Below, one piece after another: positions 27,890 through 35,509 of a stretch of 64,000 bases of DNA (its first letter is position 1; every line of letters begins with the position of its first letter). The translations under genes and the position numbers were made by a program. The notes beneath the pieces are model-generated. The model saw only the letters and a list, made by a program, of their open reading frames with translations, searched no databases and was not told where the DNA came from. The stretch comes from Cystobacter ferrugineus (lineage in GTDB: Bacteria; Myxococcota; Myxococcia; Myxococcales; Myxococcaceae): assembly GCF_001887355.1 (NCBI RefSeq), contig NZ_MPIN01000019.1:96174-160173 (forward strand), written 5' to 3'.

Positions 27890-28448
27890 CCACTTCGCGC
27901 CTCCAGGAAGTTCGCGAGCAACGTGTTGCCGTGCGGCGTGAGGAAGGACTCGGGATGGAACTGGATGCCCTCCACCCACGGGTACTCGCGGTGGCGCAGC
28001 CCCATCACCAGGTCGCCGCACCAGGCCGTGACCTCCAGGCACTCCGGAAGGCTCGCCCGCTCCACCACCAGCGCGCGGCGACGAAGGAATTGGGCAGTCC
28101 CCGGAAGACGCCCCGGCCATCGTGGTGGATGTCGGCCGTCTTCCCGTGCACGGGCACCGGAGCCCGTACCACGCGCCCGCCGAACACCTGGCCGATGGAC
28201 TGGTGCCCCAGGCACACCCCGAGCACCGGCACCCGGCTCGCGAAGGCGCGGATGACCTCCAGGGAGATGCCGGCCTCGTTCGGCGTGCACGGGCCCGGCG
28301 GGATGACGATGCGCTCCGGCCGCAGGGCCTCCACCCCGGCGAGGGTGAGGGCGTCGTTGCGCACCACCTTCAGCTCCGCCCCGAGCCCGCCCAGCGCCTG
28401 CACGAGGTTGAAGGTGAAGGAGTCGAAGTTGTCGATGAGCAGCATCAT
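27890..28448 (-). pseudogene. trpG: trpG/pabA-like glutamine amidotransferase, frameshifted
   Basis: Starting from the ATG at 28448, [33 protein letters not shown] and [19 protein letters not shown] (nucleophile Cys) are a clear anthranilate/aminodeoxychorismate synthase glutaminase. After NSFVAAR (near 28068) the frame changes: the expected [13 protein letters not shown] is missing its YHS and one more base, an apparent 10-base deletion. The rest (EVTAW, GLRHREYPWVEGIQFHPESF with catalytic His and Glu) continues in another frame. The normal stop is also gone; similarity ends near 27890. The gene cannot give a working glutaminase. It overlaps the trpE relic by ATGA, showing an original trpE-trpG operon. 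Confidence 0.8.
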
Positions 28449-28640
28449 GCCGCGTCCTCCACCGGGCACACGGACAGCGCCAGCAGCAGCGAGCGGGCCT
28501 TGTGCAGCGTCTCCTGGTACTCGCTGGTGCGCAGCTCGTGCGCGAACCGGGCGTTCTCCTCCGGCGTGCCCTTGCGGCGCGTGCCCGCGATCGGGCGGGT
28601 GATGGCCCAGCCGTCCTCCACCCGGACCAGACGCTCGGGC
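28445..28640 (-). pseudogene. trpE: trpE relic with internal deletion
   Basis: About 65 codons remain. [20 protein letters not shown] is the chorismate-binding signature region of anthranilate synthase component I. After HELRTS it jumps directly to [16 protein letters not shown], which is the extreme C-terminus of TrpE, so about 150 residues of the catalytic domain are deleted. The N-terminal half is absent too; the LysE gene starts where it should be. The stop overlaps the trpG start (ATGA), as in intact operons. Non-functional. Confidence 0.7.
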
Positions 28641-28691
28641 CTGCATAGGGGCCTTTGCCCGTGTCGATGTGCCACGCTGTAGCGCTGGCGC

Positions 28692-29339
28692 TCAGCGCTG
28701 GGTGCGCTGGAACGAGGCCAGCAGCACGCCGGCGAGGATGAACAGCGTGCCGAAGGTCTTGTTCAGCACCGACAGGTGCCGTGGCGAGCGCAGCAGCCGC
28801 AGCGCGCGCGACGCCAGCAGCGTGTAGCCGCCCATCACGACGAGGTCGGTGAACCCGATCGTCGCGCCGATCGCGAGGTACTGCGGGCCCAGCGGTTCCG
28901 ACAGCGCGACGAACTGGGGCACGACGGCGAGGATGAAGACCGTGCCCTTGGGGTTCAGCGCATTGACGATCCAGCCCTTCAGCACGAGCTGGCGGCGCGG
29001 CACCACGCCCCGCCCACCGGCAGGGCCGGCATCGGCGGCCGCGACCAGCGGCAGCGCCGACGCGCGCCACTGGCGCACTCCCAGCCAGACGAGGTACGCC
29101 ACACCGGCCCACTTCACCACCGAGAACGCGAGTGTCGAGGCGGCGATCAGCGCGCCCAGCCCCATCGCGACGACGAGCACCTGCGTGACGATGCCGAGCA
29201 CCAGACCGAAGGTCACGAAGTAGCCGCGGCGAAAGCCGTGGTCGAGACCCGCGCTCATCGCGGCGACCGCGCCCGCGCCGGGCGACAAGCTGATCGCCCA
29301 GGAGGCGGCGAAGAAGGTGAACCAGACGGACAGCGCCAT
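28692..29339 (-). CDS. LysE/RhtB family amino-acid exporter
   Basis: 215 residues with six predicted membrane helices. Opening FTFFAASWAISLSPGAGAVAAMS holds the family SPGP-like motif (here SPGAG), then GYFVTFGLVLGIVTQVLVVAMGLGAL, AGVAYLVWLGVRQWR and IVNALNPKGTVFILAVVPQF. RhtB-type proteins export homoserine lactone, threonine or other amino acids across the inner membrane. It lies 50 bases from the trpE relic and may have arrived with the event that destroyed that operon; the sequence resembles betaproteobacterial exporters, which is an impression only. Confidence 0.88.
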   Translation of the reverse strand: MALSVWFTFFAASWAISLSPGAGAVAAMSAGLDHGFRRGYFVTFGLVLGIVTQVLVVAMGLGALIAASTLAFSVVKWAGVAYLVWLGVRQWRASALPLVAAADAGPAGGRGVVPRRQLVLKGWIVNALNPKGTVFILAVVPQFVALSEPLGPQYLAIGATIGFTDLVVMGGYTLLASRALRLLRSPRHLSVLNKTFGTLFILAGVLLASFQRTQR

Positions 29340-29609
29340 GCCGGCGTTGTAGCACGGCCCTGTCCGTCCCCGTTCACTGGGGCACCCTTGGGCCCGCGGC
29401 CCTGTCCCGCCAAGTCATCGAGCTCGACGACGGCCGGGCACACGTAGCGCCGGACGGCACGCCCGGACGCCAGCGCCTGGGCGGCGGCCTCGCGCAGCCC
29501 CGTGGAGTGGATGAGGTGCAGGTTCCCCGGGTGGATGGTTTGGTCCATCATGCTGAGCCAACACGGAGCTCTCCGGCACGTCTGTCACCAGTTGGAAGAA
29601 CTCGTTGGG
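29340..29609. other. 270-bp spacer without a confident gene
   Basis: This is the stretch between the exporter start and the Rieske-protein stop. A reverse-strand frame starting at 29551 (MMDQTIHPGNLHLIHSTG) runs into the exporter gene and has no recognised similarity; it may be another relic of the damaged operon. No terminator or promoter was assigned. Confidence 0.4.
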
Positions 29610-30626
29610 TTATCTGGGCTGGGCCTCCAGCCGTCGCTCATACAAGCGGAACCAGAGCGCGATGCCCGCGTCGGCCCGCACCAGGTGGAAGTCCTCGCGG
29701 GAGGGATGACGGGGCGCACTGTCGCGCAGCAGCGCGTAGTCTTCCGGCTGGATGAGCCACAACTCGCTCCGGACCAGAAACCACGCCACCAGCCCTCCCA
29801 CGATGGGAAGACCATTCCGGTAGCGGAAGACCACCCAGGTGTGCTCCGCGTCGATGGGCGTGGCGGCTATCAGTGCCTGGGTGAGACCGCCGAAGCGGGC
29901 GAGCACCAGATGGGGAAAGAGCACCTTGATTTCCGCCGCGAAACCGCTTCGGCCATCCCAGGGCTTGCCATCATCCTCGCGCAGGACGCCGTGGGTGTGG
30001 ATGACGTCGCCCTCGAGGCGCGCCGTGTACGGGTCCAGCCAGGTCCCCATCCCCAGGGCCCACCGGCGGTGAGCGAAGGGGAAGTGGTGCAGGTCCAGAT
30101 TCCCCTCCATCACCCGGGCGAAGGGAACGTTCCAGGTCAGCGTGGCGGTGCACGTGCCCGCTCCCACCCCGGGAAGCTCGTGGTTCCAGGGCAGCGGGGG
30201 AAGCTCGCTCCGGTGCTCGCCCCACCACAGCCACACCAGGCCGAGGCTCTCCCGCACCGCGTACCCTTTCACCCGCAGGTCGGCCCGGATCGGGCGAGCC
30301 TTCCCCTCGCAAGGCACGCGTACGCACGCGCCATCCGCCGCGAAGCGCATGCCATGGTAGGGGCACTCCAGGCACCCACCCACCACCCGGCCCCGGGAGA
30401 GGTCGGCGCCCCGGTGGGGACAGGCCGCGTCCTGCGCCACCGGCTGGCCCCGCGCGTCCCGCCACAGCACGAGCTCGCGCCCGAGCCGGGTGATGCCTAC
30501 CGGCCGGCGGCCCAGCCGCTTCGACTCCAGCACCGGGTACCACGTGTCGCGCACGAAGTCCTCCCGTGCTCCCGCGCCCCTCGTCCGCCTATTCTCATCC
30601 GTTCTCATCCATCCAGGGCTATCCAT
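29610..30626 (-). CDS. Rieske [2Fe-2S] non-heme iron oxygenase, alpha-subunit type
   Basis: 338 residues from ATG 30626 (ATG 30608 also possible). Rieske cluster ligands: CPHRGADLSRG and CLECPYHGMRF (C-x-H...C-x2-H). The mononuclear iron site is in VMEGNLDLHHFPFAHRRW, with the Asp and two His residues in the usual spacing. The preceding WYPVLESKRLGRRPVGITRLG is the typical N-terminal edge. Such enzymes hydroxylate or demethylate rings with electrons from a reductase, which is not encoded nearby. It is divergent from an AraC-type regulator gene whose start is 36 bp away. Confidence 0.9.
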   Translation of the reverse strand: MDSPGWMRTDENRRTRGAGAREDFVRDTWYPVLESKRLGRRPVGITRLGRELVLWRDARGQPVAQDAACPHRGADLSRGRVVGGCLECPYHGMRFAADGACVRVPCEGKARPIRADLRVKGYAVRESLGLVWLWWGEHRSELPPLPWNHELPGVGAGTCTATLTWNVPFARVMEGNLDLHHFPFAHRRWALGMGTWLDPYTARLEGDVIHTHGVLREDDGKPWDGRSGFAAEIKVLFPHLVLARFGGLTQALIAATPIDAEHTWVVFRYRNGLPIVGGLVAWFLVRSELWLIQPEDYALLRDSAPRHPSREDFHLVRADAGIALWFRLYERRLEAQPR

Positions 30627-30662
30627 GTCTCCAACGTAGAGAAGCCCCACCGGACGTGAGTG

Positions 30663-31709
30663 ATGCCACGCGCCAGAAAGAGTGCTCCCACGCGCCAGCC
30701 GCGCCCGGCACCAGCAGGCCCCACCGCATGGGCCGGGCTGGTGTCGCGCGTGCTCGACTCCGCCGAGGCCAGGGGCATTCCCCGAAGCGTCCTGCTGGAG
30801 TCCTCCGGGCTCGAGCGCGTGCGGCTCACCGGGCCCGAGGCGCGGGTGCCCCTCCTCTCCGTCTACACGCTCCTGGAGGAGGCGGCGGCCCGGCTGGCGG
30901 ATGAATGCCTCGGGCTGCACCTGGGAGCGGCCCTCCGCGTGGACGACCTCGATGCGCTCGGCTTCCTCATGGTGAGCAGCCGCACGTTCGGCGAGGCACT
31001 GGAGCACGTACTGCGCTACCAGCGGCTGTGGAGCGAGGGGGAGCGATTCGCGCTGGAGCGAGGTGGCGGGCGCGTGACGGTGACGTACCACCCGTACGGA
31101 CCCGAGCGCCCCGCGCACCGCCTGATGGCCCAGCTCGTCTTCGCGGATCTCCTCGTGAATGGTGGGCGGCTGGTGGGAGGACTGCCGGGCGCCCGCCTCC
31201 AATTGCGCGGACCACGTCCCAGGGAGGCCACGGAGTATGCGCGCGTGCTCGGCGTGCCGGTCTCCTTCCGCGCGCCGCAGGACATGCTGGTGTTTCCCGC
31301 CGCCCATCTCGCGCGTCCGTTGCCAGGAGGCGACGCGGGCCTGTCGGGAGTGCTCGCGCGCGCCACGGAGCGGATGCTGGCGGACCTTCCCACCTCGTCC
31401 CGCGCGGCGGACCAGGTCCGGGCACTGCTGCCCGAGCTGTTGCCTGAATCCGGCGCGGAGCTCGCGCACCTGGCGGCCCGCCTGCGAATGAGTCCCCGCA
31501 CGCTGCAACGCCGCCTGCGGGACGAGGGCACGTCATTGGAGGCCGAGCGCGAGGCCTTCCGGCGGCAACAGGCGTGCGCGCTCCTCGAAGCGGGTACCCC
31601 CATCGCCGAGGTGGCGTGGCGGCTCGGTTACTCCGCGCCGAGCGCCTTCCACCACGCCTTCCGTCGTTGGACGGGCCAGTCTCCACGGGAATGGCGGCGG
31701 GGCAGGTAA
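30663..31709 (+). CDS. AraC-family regulator with arabinose-binding-like N-domain
   Basis: 348 residues from ATG 30663 (GTG 30660 next to it). The N-terminal domain (~20-220) is of the kind found in OruR/ArgR-like AraC proteins (SVLLESSGLERVRL, LGFLMVSSRTFGEALEHVLRY, then LVFADLLVNG). The C-terminal double helix-turn-helix (~250-345) reads LAARLRMSPRTLQRRLRDEG and EVAWRLGYSAPSAFHHAFRR. It should bind DNA in the 36-bp gap to the Rieske oxygenase gene and control it; effector unknown. Confidence 0.92.
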   Translation: MPRARKSAPTRQPRPAPAGPTAWAGLVSRVLDSAEARGIPRSVLLESSGLERVRLTGPEARVPLLSVYTLLEEAAARLADECLGLHLGAALRVDDLDALGFLMVSSRTFGEALEHVLRYQRLWSEGERFALERGGGRVTVTYHPYGPERPAHRLMAQLVFADLLVNGGRLVGGLPGARLQLRGPRPREATEYARVLGVPVSFRAPQDMLVFPAAHLARPLPGGDAGLSGVLARATERMLADLPTSSRAADQVRALLPELLPESGAELAHLAARLRMSPRTLQRRLRDEGTSLEAEREAFRRQQACALLEAGTPIAEVAWRLGYSAPSAFHHAFRRWTGQSPREWRRGR

Positions 31710-31761
31710 CCCAACCCTCAGAGGCCGTGCGAAGAGGGTTTCCTGGTACATACGCCTCCGC

Positions 31762-32772
31762 ATGAAGATCGAAGACATCCAGCCAGAGTGGCTCACGGAA
31801 CTTCTTCGGGCCGGGGGCACGCTGCCTTCGGGCGCCGTGGCCGCGGTGCAGGTGAACCGCTCGTCGCGTCCTTTCTCCACGGTGGCGCGGTTGCAGGTCC
31901 AGTACACCGCCGACGCGCCGTCCACCGCGCCCACGGCCCTGTTCCTCAAGAGCAGCAACCGTCCCTCGGAGTGGGTGTTCCACGCCGAGGTGAAGCCCAC
32001 GCTGCGAGACGCCCCCGCTCTTCGCTGTCTGGGCAGCCAGGTGGATGAGGAGGTGACCTGGCTGCTCTTCGACGACATGAGCGGGACGCATCTCTCACTC
32101 CCCGAGGACGTGCCCCCCACACGGGCCATCTATGAGCAGATGGTGGACTGCCTGGCGGGGCTGCATGTCCAGCGCTGGGAAGACACTCGAATGCGCGAGC
32201 GGTTCGCCACCCGGCAGGGGGACCCGTCCTACGGCTTCCTCTTCAAGCAGACGCTGGGGGCTTTTGGTGCGTTCGTGGACGCGCTGGAGGATCGCCTCTC
32301 CGGCGAGCGCCGCGCGATCTACGAGCGGGTACTCGAGGTCTGGCCTCGCATGTGCCTGGAGCGAATCCAGCGAGGACGCGGCGTGACCATGCTCCACGGC
32401 GACTGCCATCCGTGGAACTTCCTGCTCCCCCGGCCAGGTCAGGCGGGGAAGCTCTTCCTGGCCGACTGGGCGGACTGGCGCTTCGACTCAGGCACTCACG
32501 ATCTGGCCTTCCTCGTCTCGCTGCCCTGCTTCCCGGAGCAGCGCGCGCGGATGGAACAGGAGCTGGTGCGGCGCTACTGGCAGCGGCTGAACCATGGCGG
32601 CGTGCGTTATAGCTGGGAGGAGTGCTGGCTCGATTACCGCAAGTCGGTGATCGGCAACCTGCTCTGGCCGGTGTTCTGGTGGTCGCTCGGCAGCCCCAGC
32701 AGCATCTGGTGGCCCAACCTGGAGCGGGCGGTGCTCGCGTTCCAGGAGCTGAGCTGTGCGGAGCTGCTCTGA
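31762..32772 (+). CDS. Phosphotransferase of the aminoglycoside/choline kinase fold
   Basis: 336 residues. The kinase-like fold shows the catalytic loop MLHGDCHPWNFLLP (His-Gly-Asp...Asn) and the metal site FLADWADWRFDSGTHDLAFL. The N-lobe (ALFLKSSNRPSEWVFHAEVK, the ATP-lysine) precedes a long insertion typical of the DUF1679/EcKinase branch. It phosphorylates a small hydroxyl-containing molecule in the cytoplasm; the substrate is open. Sits alone between the AraC gene and a small DUF4287 gene. Confidence 0.88.
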   Translation: MKIEDIQPEWLTELLRAGGTLPSGAVAAVQVNRSSRPFSTVARLQVQYTADAPSTAPTALFLKSSNRPSEWVFHAEVKPTLRDAPALRCLGSQVDEEVTWLLFDDMSGTHLSLPEDVPPTRAIYEQMVDCLAGLHVQRWEDTRMRERFATRQGDPSYGFLFKQTLGAFGAFVDALEDRLSGERRAIYERVLEVWPRMCLERIQRGRGVTMLHGDCHPWNFLLPRPGQAGKLFLADWADWRFDSGTHDLAFLVSLPCFPEQRARMEQELVRRYWQRLNHGGVRYSWEECWLDYRKSVIGNLLWPVFWWSLGSPSSIWWPNLERAVLAFQELSCAELL

Positions 32773-32898
32773 GCGCGTTGGTGAATGCCTCCTGATCCAC
32801 TTCTTCAACGAAGACGAGCCCACTCCATGAGAGAGTCCTGGGAGGATCACCGAATGCCCGATGCAAGCGACCGGGCAGCCACAGAGAAAGGAGCAGCA

Positions 32899-33111
32899 GT
32901 GACGACCAAGCCGGTGAAGGGACCACAGTCGTACTTCCCGTCGATCGAGAAGACGTACGGCCGCCCCGTGGAGGAATGGTTCAAGGTCATTCGTTCAGCG
33001 CCCGTCAAGAAGCACATGGAGATCGTGAACTGGCTGAAGTCCGAACACGGTCTCGGCCACGGACATGCCAACGCACTCGTGGCCTACTTGCGAGAGCAGG
33101 ACGCCAAGTAG
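32899..33111 (+). CDS. DUF4287 small protein
   Basis: 70 residues from the GTG at 32899, chosen because AGGAG stands at ideal spacing before it; an ATG at 32854 would add 15 residues. The sequence SYFPSIEKTYGRPVEEWFKVI and WLKSEHGLGHGHANALVAYL are the DUF4287 signature, helical, ~70 residues, often next to a DUF5655 domain. Function is unknown; a DNA- or ligand-binding role is only guessed at. It converges on the phosphofructokinase gene with 59 bp between stops. Confidence 0.88.
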   Translation: MTTKPVKGPQSYFPSIEKTYGRPVEEWFKVIRSAPVKKHMEIVNWLKSEHGLGHGHANALVAYLREQDAK

Positions 33112-33170
33112 AGGGCCCCGCCCTGGGAACTGGCAGGGAGCGCCCAATCCGAACGCGCCCCCCGAGGGCC

Positions 33171-34517
33171 TCAAGTGGCGGGAGGACCGCCCTCCTGGCT
33201 CTCTCCGCCCTCGGCGTTGCCTCCCGGAGTGGGCGTGGCCGCCAGGGCCTGACCAACGTCCACCGCGATCTCCGGCTCGTCCTTCACCAGGTGGAAGAAC
33301 TCGCGGCGGAACGCCTCGGGGGTGAGCTGGCAGGTCTCGGCGAAGCGCGCCACCTCTCCCGGCCTGGCGAAGTCCTCGCGCTTGAGCCGCAACATGAAGC
33401 TGCGCGCGATGCGGTAGCGATCCGAGTCCACGTCCACCATGCGCACCCGCGGCCGCCCGGTGGCCGGGTCCTTCATCTTCTCGAACGGAATGGCCTGGAA
33501 GCGCCCGTTGATCATGGCCACCACGGCCTCGGTCCCTCCCTCGATGATGTAGCGCGCCGCGCAGTGGCCGAGGTCGCGCGTGTACTCCATGTCGAAGGGA
33601 ATGGGGTCCGCGCAGCGCACCTCGTAGCCAATGTACTTGGAGACGATCGTGGACTTGATGCCCAGCGCCGCCAGCCGCGCCTTGACGGCCTTCTCGAGCA
33701 CCTCGGCCAGGGGCACGTCCGCCACGTGCAGGTTGCCCATGTGGTCGCGCGGCAAGTCCGTGTAGCGCGCCAGATCCTCGGGCTCGATGCAGTCGGCGAG
33801 CCCCTCGGCCAGCAGCGCGATACCATCCGGGCGCCCGTACGCGAGCCGCTTGATGACGGAGCCGGCGAGCAGATCCACCACGGTGGTGAAGGCCACCTTC
33901 TTGCCGCGGAACTCCTCGGGGATGAGGGTGACGGTGGCGCCCACCGCCTTGCCGATCGCCAGGGCGAGGTGTCCCGCCTTGCGCCCCTGGGCGACGATGA
34001 AGTACCAGCGCGACGTCGTCTTCGCGTCCACCATCAGGTTCTTGACGATCTCCACGCCCACGTGGCGCGCCGTCTGGAAGCCGAAGGTGCTGGTGTCGTC
34101 GGGCAGGTCGATGTCGTTGTCGATCGTCTTGGGCACGTGCACCACGCGGATGCGGCCGCGCGTCTTCTCGGAGATGATCTGCGCGAGCGTGGCCGTGCCA
34201 TCTCCGCCCACCGTGACGAGCATGCCCACGCCCAGGCGCTCCAGCCCGTCGATGGTGCGCTGGAGGTGCTCGGGGGAGCGCGTGGGGTTGGCGCGAGAGA
34301 TGCCAATGTACGAGCCGCCGCGGAAGTGGATGCGGCTGGTGTCCTCGATGGTGAGGGGAATGACGTGGGAGATGTCTCCCTCGGCGAGCCACTTGAAGCC
34401 ATCCTGGATGCCGAGCACCTCCACGCCCGCGAGGCAGGCTCGGATGGTGGCCGCTCCAATCACGCTGTTGATGCCCGGGGCAGGCCCCCCGGCGACGACA
34501 ATGGCGAGCTTCTTCAT
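33171..34517 (-). CDS. 6-phosphofructokinase
   Basis: 448 residues, the longer class of PfkA-fold enzymes. It phosphorylates fructose-6-phosphate in glycolysis. Signatures: VAGGPAPGINSVI (~9-21), VGGDGTATLAQ (~103-113) and the catalytic PKTIDNDIDLPDD (~129-141). The GGDG together with PKTIDND combination (small residue at the first site, Lys at the second) is that of the long ATP-using enzymes of plants and trypanosomes rather than PPi enzymes (which have an acidic residue) or E. coli (Gly at both). C-terminal Ser/Gly-rich tail of ~20 residues. Start chosen at MKKLAIVVAGG; longer in-frame codons read antisense to comF. Confidence 0.92.
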   Translation of the reverse strand: MKKLAIVVAGGPAPGINSVIGAATIRACLAGVEVLGIQDGFKWLAEGDISHVIPLTIEDTSRIHFRGGSYIGISRANPTRSPEHLQRTIDGLERLGVGMLVTVGGDGTATLAQIISEKTRGRIRVVHVPKTIDNDIDLPDDTSTFGFQTARHVGVEIVKNLMVDAKTTSRWYFIVAQGRKAGHLALAIGKAVGATVTLIPEEFRGKKVAFTTVVDLLAGSVIKRLAYGRPDGIALLAEGLADCIEPEDLARYTDLPRDHMGNLHVADVPLAEVLEKAVKARLAALGIKSTIVSKYIGYEVRCADPIPFDMEYTRDLGHCAARYIIEGGTEAVVAMINGRFQAIPFEKMKDPATGRPRVRMVDVDSDRYRIARSFMLRLKREDFARPGEVARFAETCQLTPEAFRREFFHLVKDEPEIAVDVGQALAATPTPGGNAEGGESQEGGPPAT

Positions 34518-34644
34518 GAGTGCGCGTGTCTCCCGTGATTTCCTGGCCGCATCCTCCCCCGGAGCGGCGGCTGAACCCAGCGAGAAGCGCAGGCCCGTGC
34601 ACGGATGCACCGCGCTGGCCCCCGGGTTGCACGGTCCGCCCCGC

Positions 34645-35343
34645 GTGCTCCAGTCCCTCCTCGAACTGCTCTACCCGCCCGCGTGCATCGCCTGCGCGAA
34701 GGTGATGCCCGTGCGCGCCGCCTTCTGTGAGACGTGCGACCTCGCCGTGGAACGGCTGCCCACCGCGCGCTGCCGCACCTGCGCCGAGCCCGGCTCCTTC
34801 CCCCGCCACACCTGTCCCCGCTGCCACGACGCGCCGCCCCCCTTCTCCCGCGCCTGGGCTCCCTTCGCCCACGAGGGCCCCGTCGCCCGCGCCATCCACC
34901 GCTTCAAGTACGAGGACCATCCCGAGCTCGCCCCCGTCCTCGGAGAGCTGCTCGCCTCCGAGTGCCGCCACTTCCTCTCCCAGGCCCCCACCCTGCTCGT
35001 CGCCCTGCCCCTGCATGGCAAGCGCTTCCGCGAGCGCAAGTACGATCAGGCCCAACTGCTCGTGGAGGCCCTGGCCCACGCCACGGGCCGCGAGGCCAGC
35101 CTGGGACTGCTCCACCGCGCCCGCGAGACGCGCCGCCAGGTGGGCCTGTCCGAGGCCGAGCGCGCCCTCAATGTCGCCCAGGCCTTCCGCTCCCCCGCCT
35201 CCGTGGCGGGACGGGAGCTGCTCCTCGTGGACGACGTGCTCACCACCGGCGCCACCGTCCGCGCCGCCGCCACCGCCCTCCAGGAGGCCGGAGCCCTCCG
35301 CGTGGGGGTCCTCACCCTCGCCCGGGCCTTCTCCCTCGCCTGA
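34645..35343 (+). CDS. ComF-family phosphoribosyltransferase
   Basis: 232 residues from GTG 34645, which gives the family start LQSLLELLYPPACIAC; an ATG at 34516, overlapping the divergent kinase start, would add 43 residues without similarity. An N-terminal zinc site (CIAC, CETC, CRTC, CPRC) is followed by FSRAWAPFAHEGPVARAIHRFKYE and the PRPP motif ELLLVDDVLTTGATVRAAA. ComF relatives act in DNA uptake or nucleotide salvage; the biochemical role is poorly known. Cytoplasmic. Confidence 0.88.
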   Translation: MLQSLLELLYPPACIACAKVMPVRAAFCETCDLAVERLPTARCRTCAEPGSFPRHTCPRCHDAPPPFSRAWAPFAHEGPVARAIHRFKYEDHPELAPVLGELLASECRHFLSQAPTLLVALPLHGKRFRERKYDQAQLLVEALAHATGREASLGLLHRARETRRQVGLSEAERALNVAQAFRSPASVAGRELLLVDDVLTTGATVRAAATALQEAGALRVGVLTLARAFSLA

Positions 35344-35509
35344 ACGCCGGGCCCCGGACACCGGGCCCGCTCCCTCGCACGTTCCTCGACATTTCAGTTG
35401 CCTGCCCGCTCCCAACAGCGCATGCAGGGAAGGCTGCCCGAAGTCCGGCTGTTCACCGGCGCCGGGAATGACACCCCGGTCCCCCCCTTCCGACGGACGA
35501 GGAACACGG

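Noticed and set aside
26869..29355. 828-residue open frame on the reverse strand
   Set aside because: It is antisense to the hydrolase and passes through the trpG tail in a shifted frame; only ~170 bases of it (the trpG remnant) are true coding sequence.
29255..29551. Reverse-strand 98-residue frame next to the LysE exporter
   Set aside because: It overlaps the start of the exporter gene, has a low-complexity Arg/Pro-rich end typical of out-of-frame high-GC DNA, and shows no family pattern. Perhaps a relic.
33112..33170. G/C-rich dyads between DUF4287 and phosphofructokinase genes
   Set aside because: No clean stem with adjacent T-run; any pairing is expected at this GC content.
33787..34515. 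Long N-terminal extension of the ComF frame
   Set aside because: It lies antisense to the phosphofructokinase gene and has no similarity; ComF similarity begins at ~34645.
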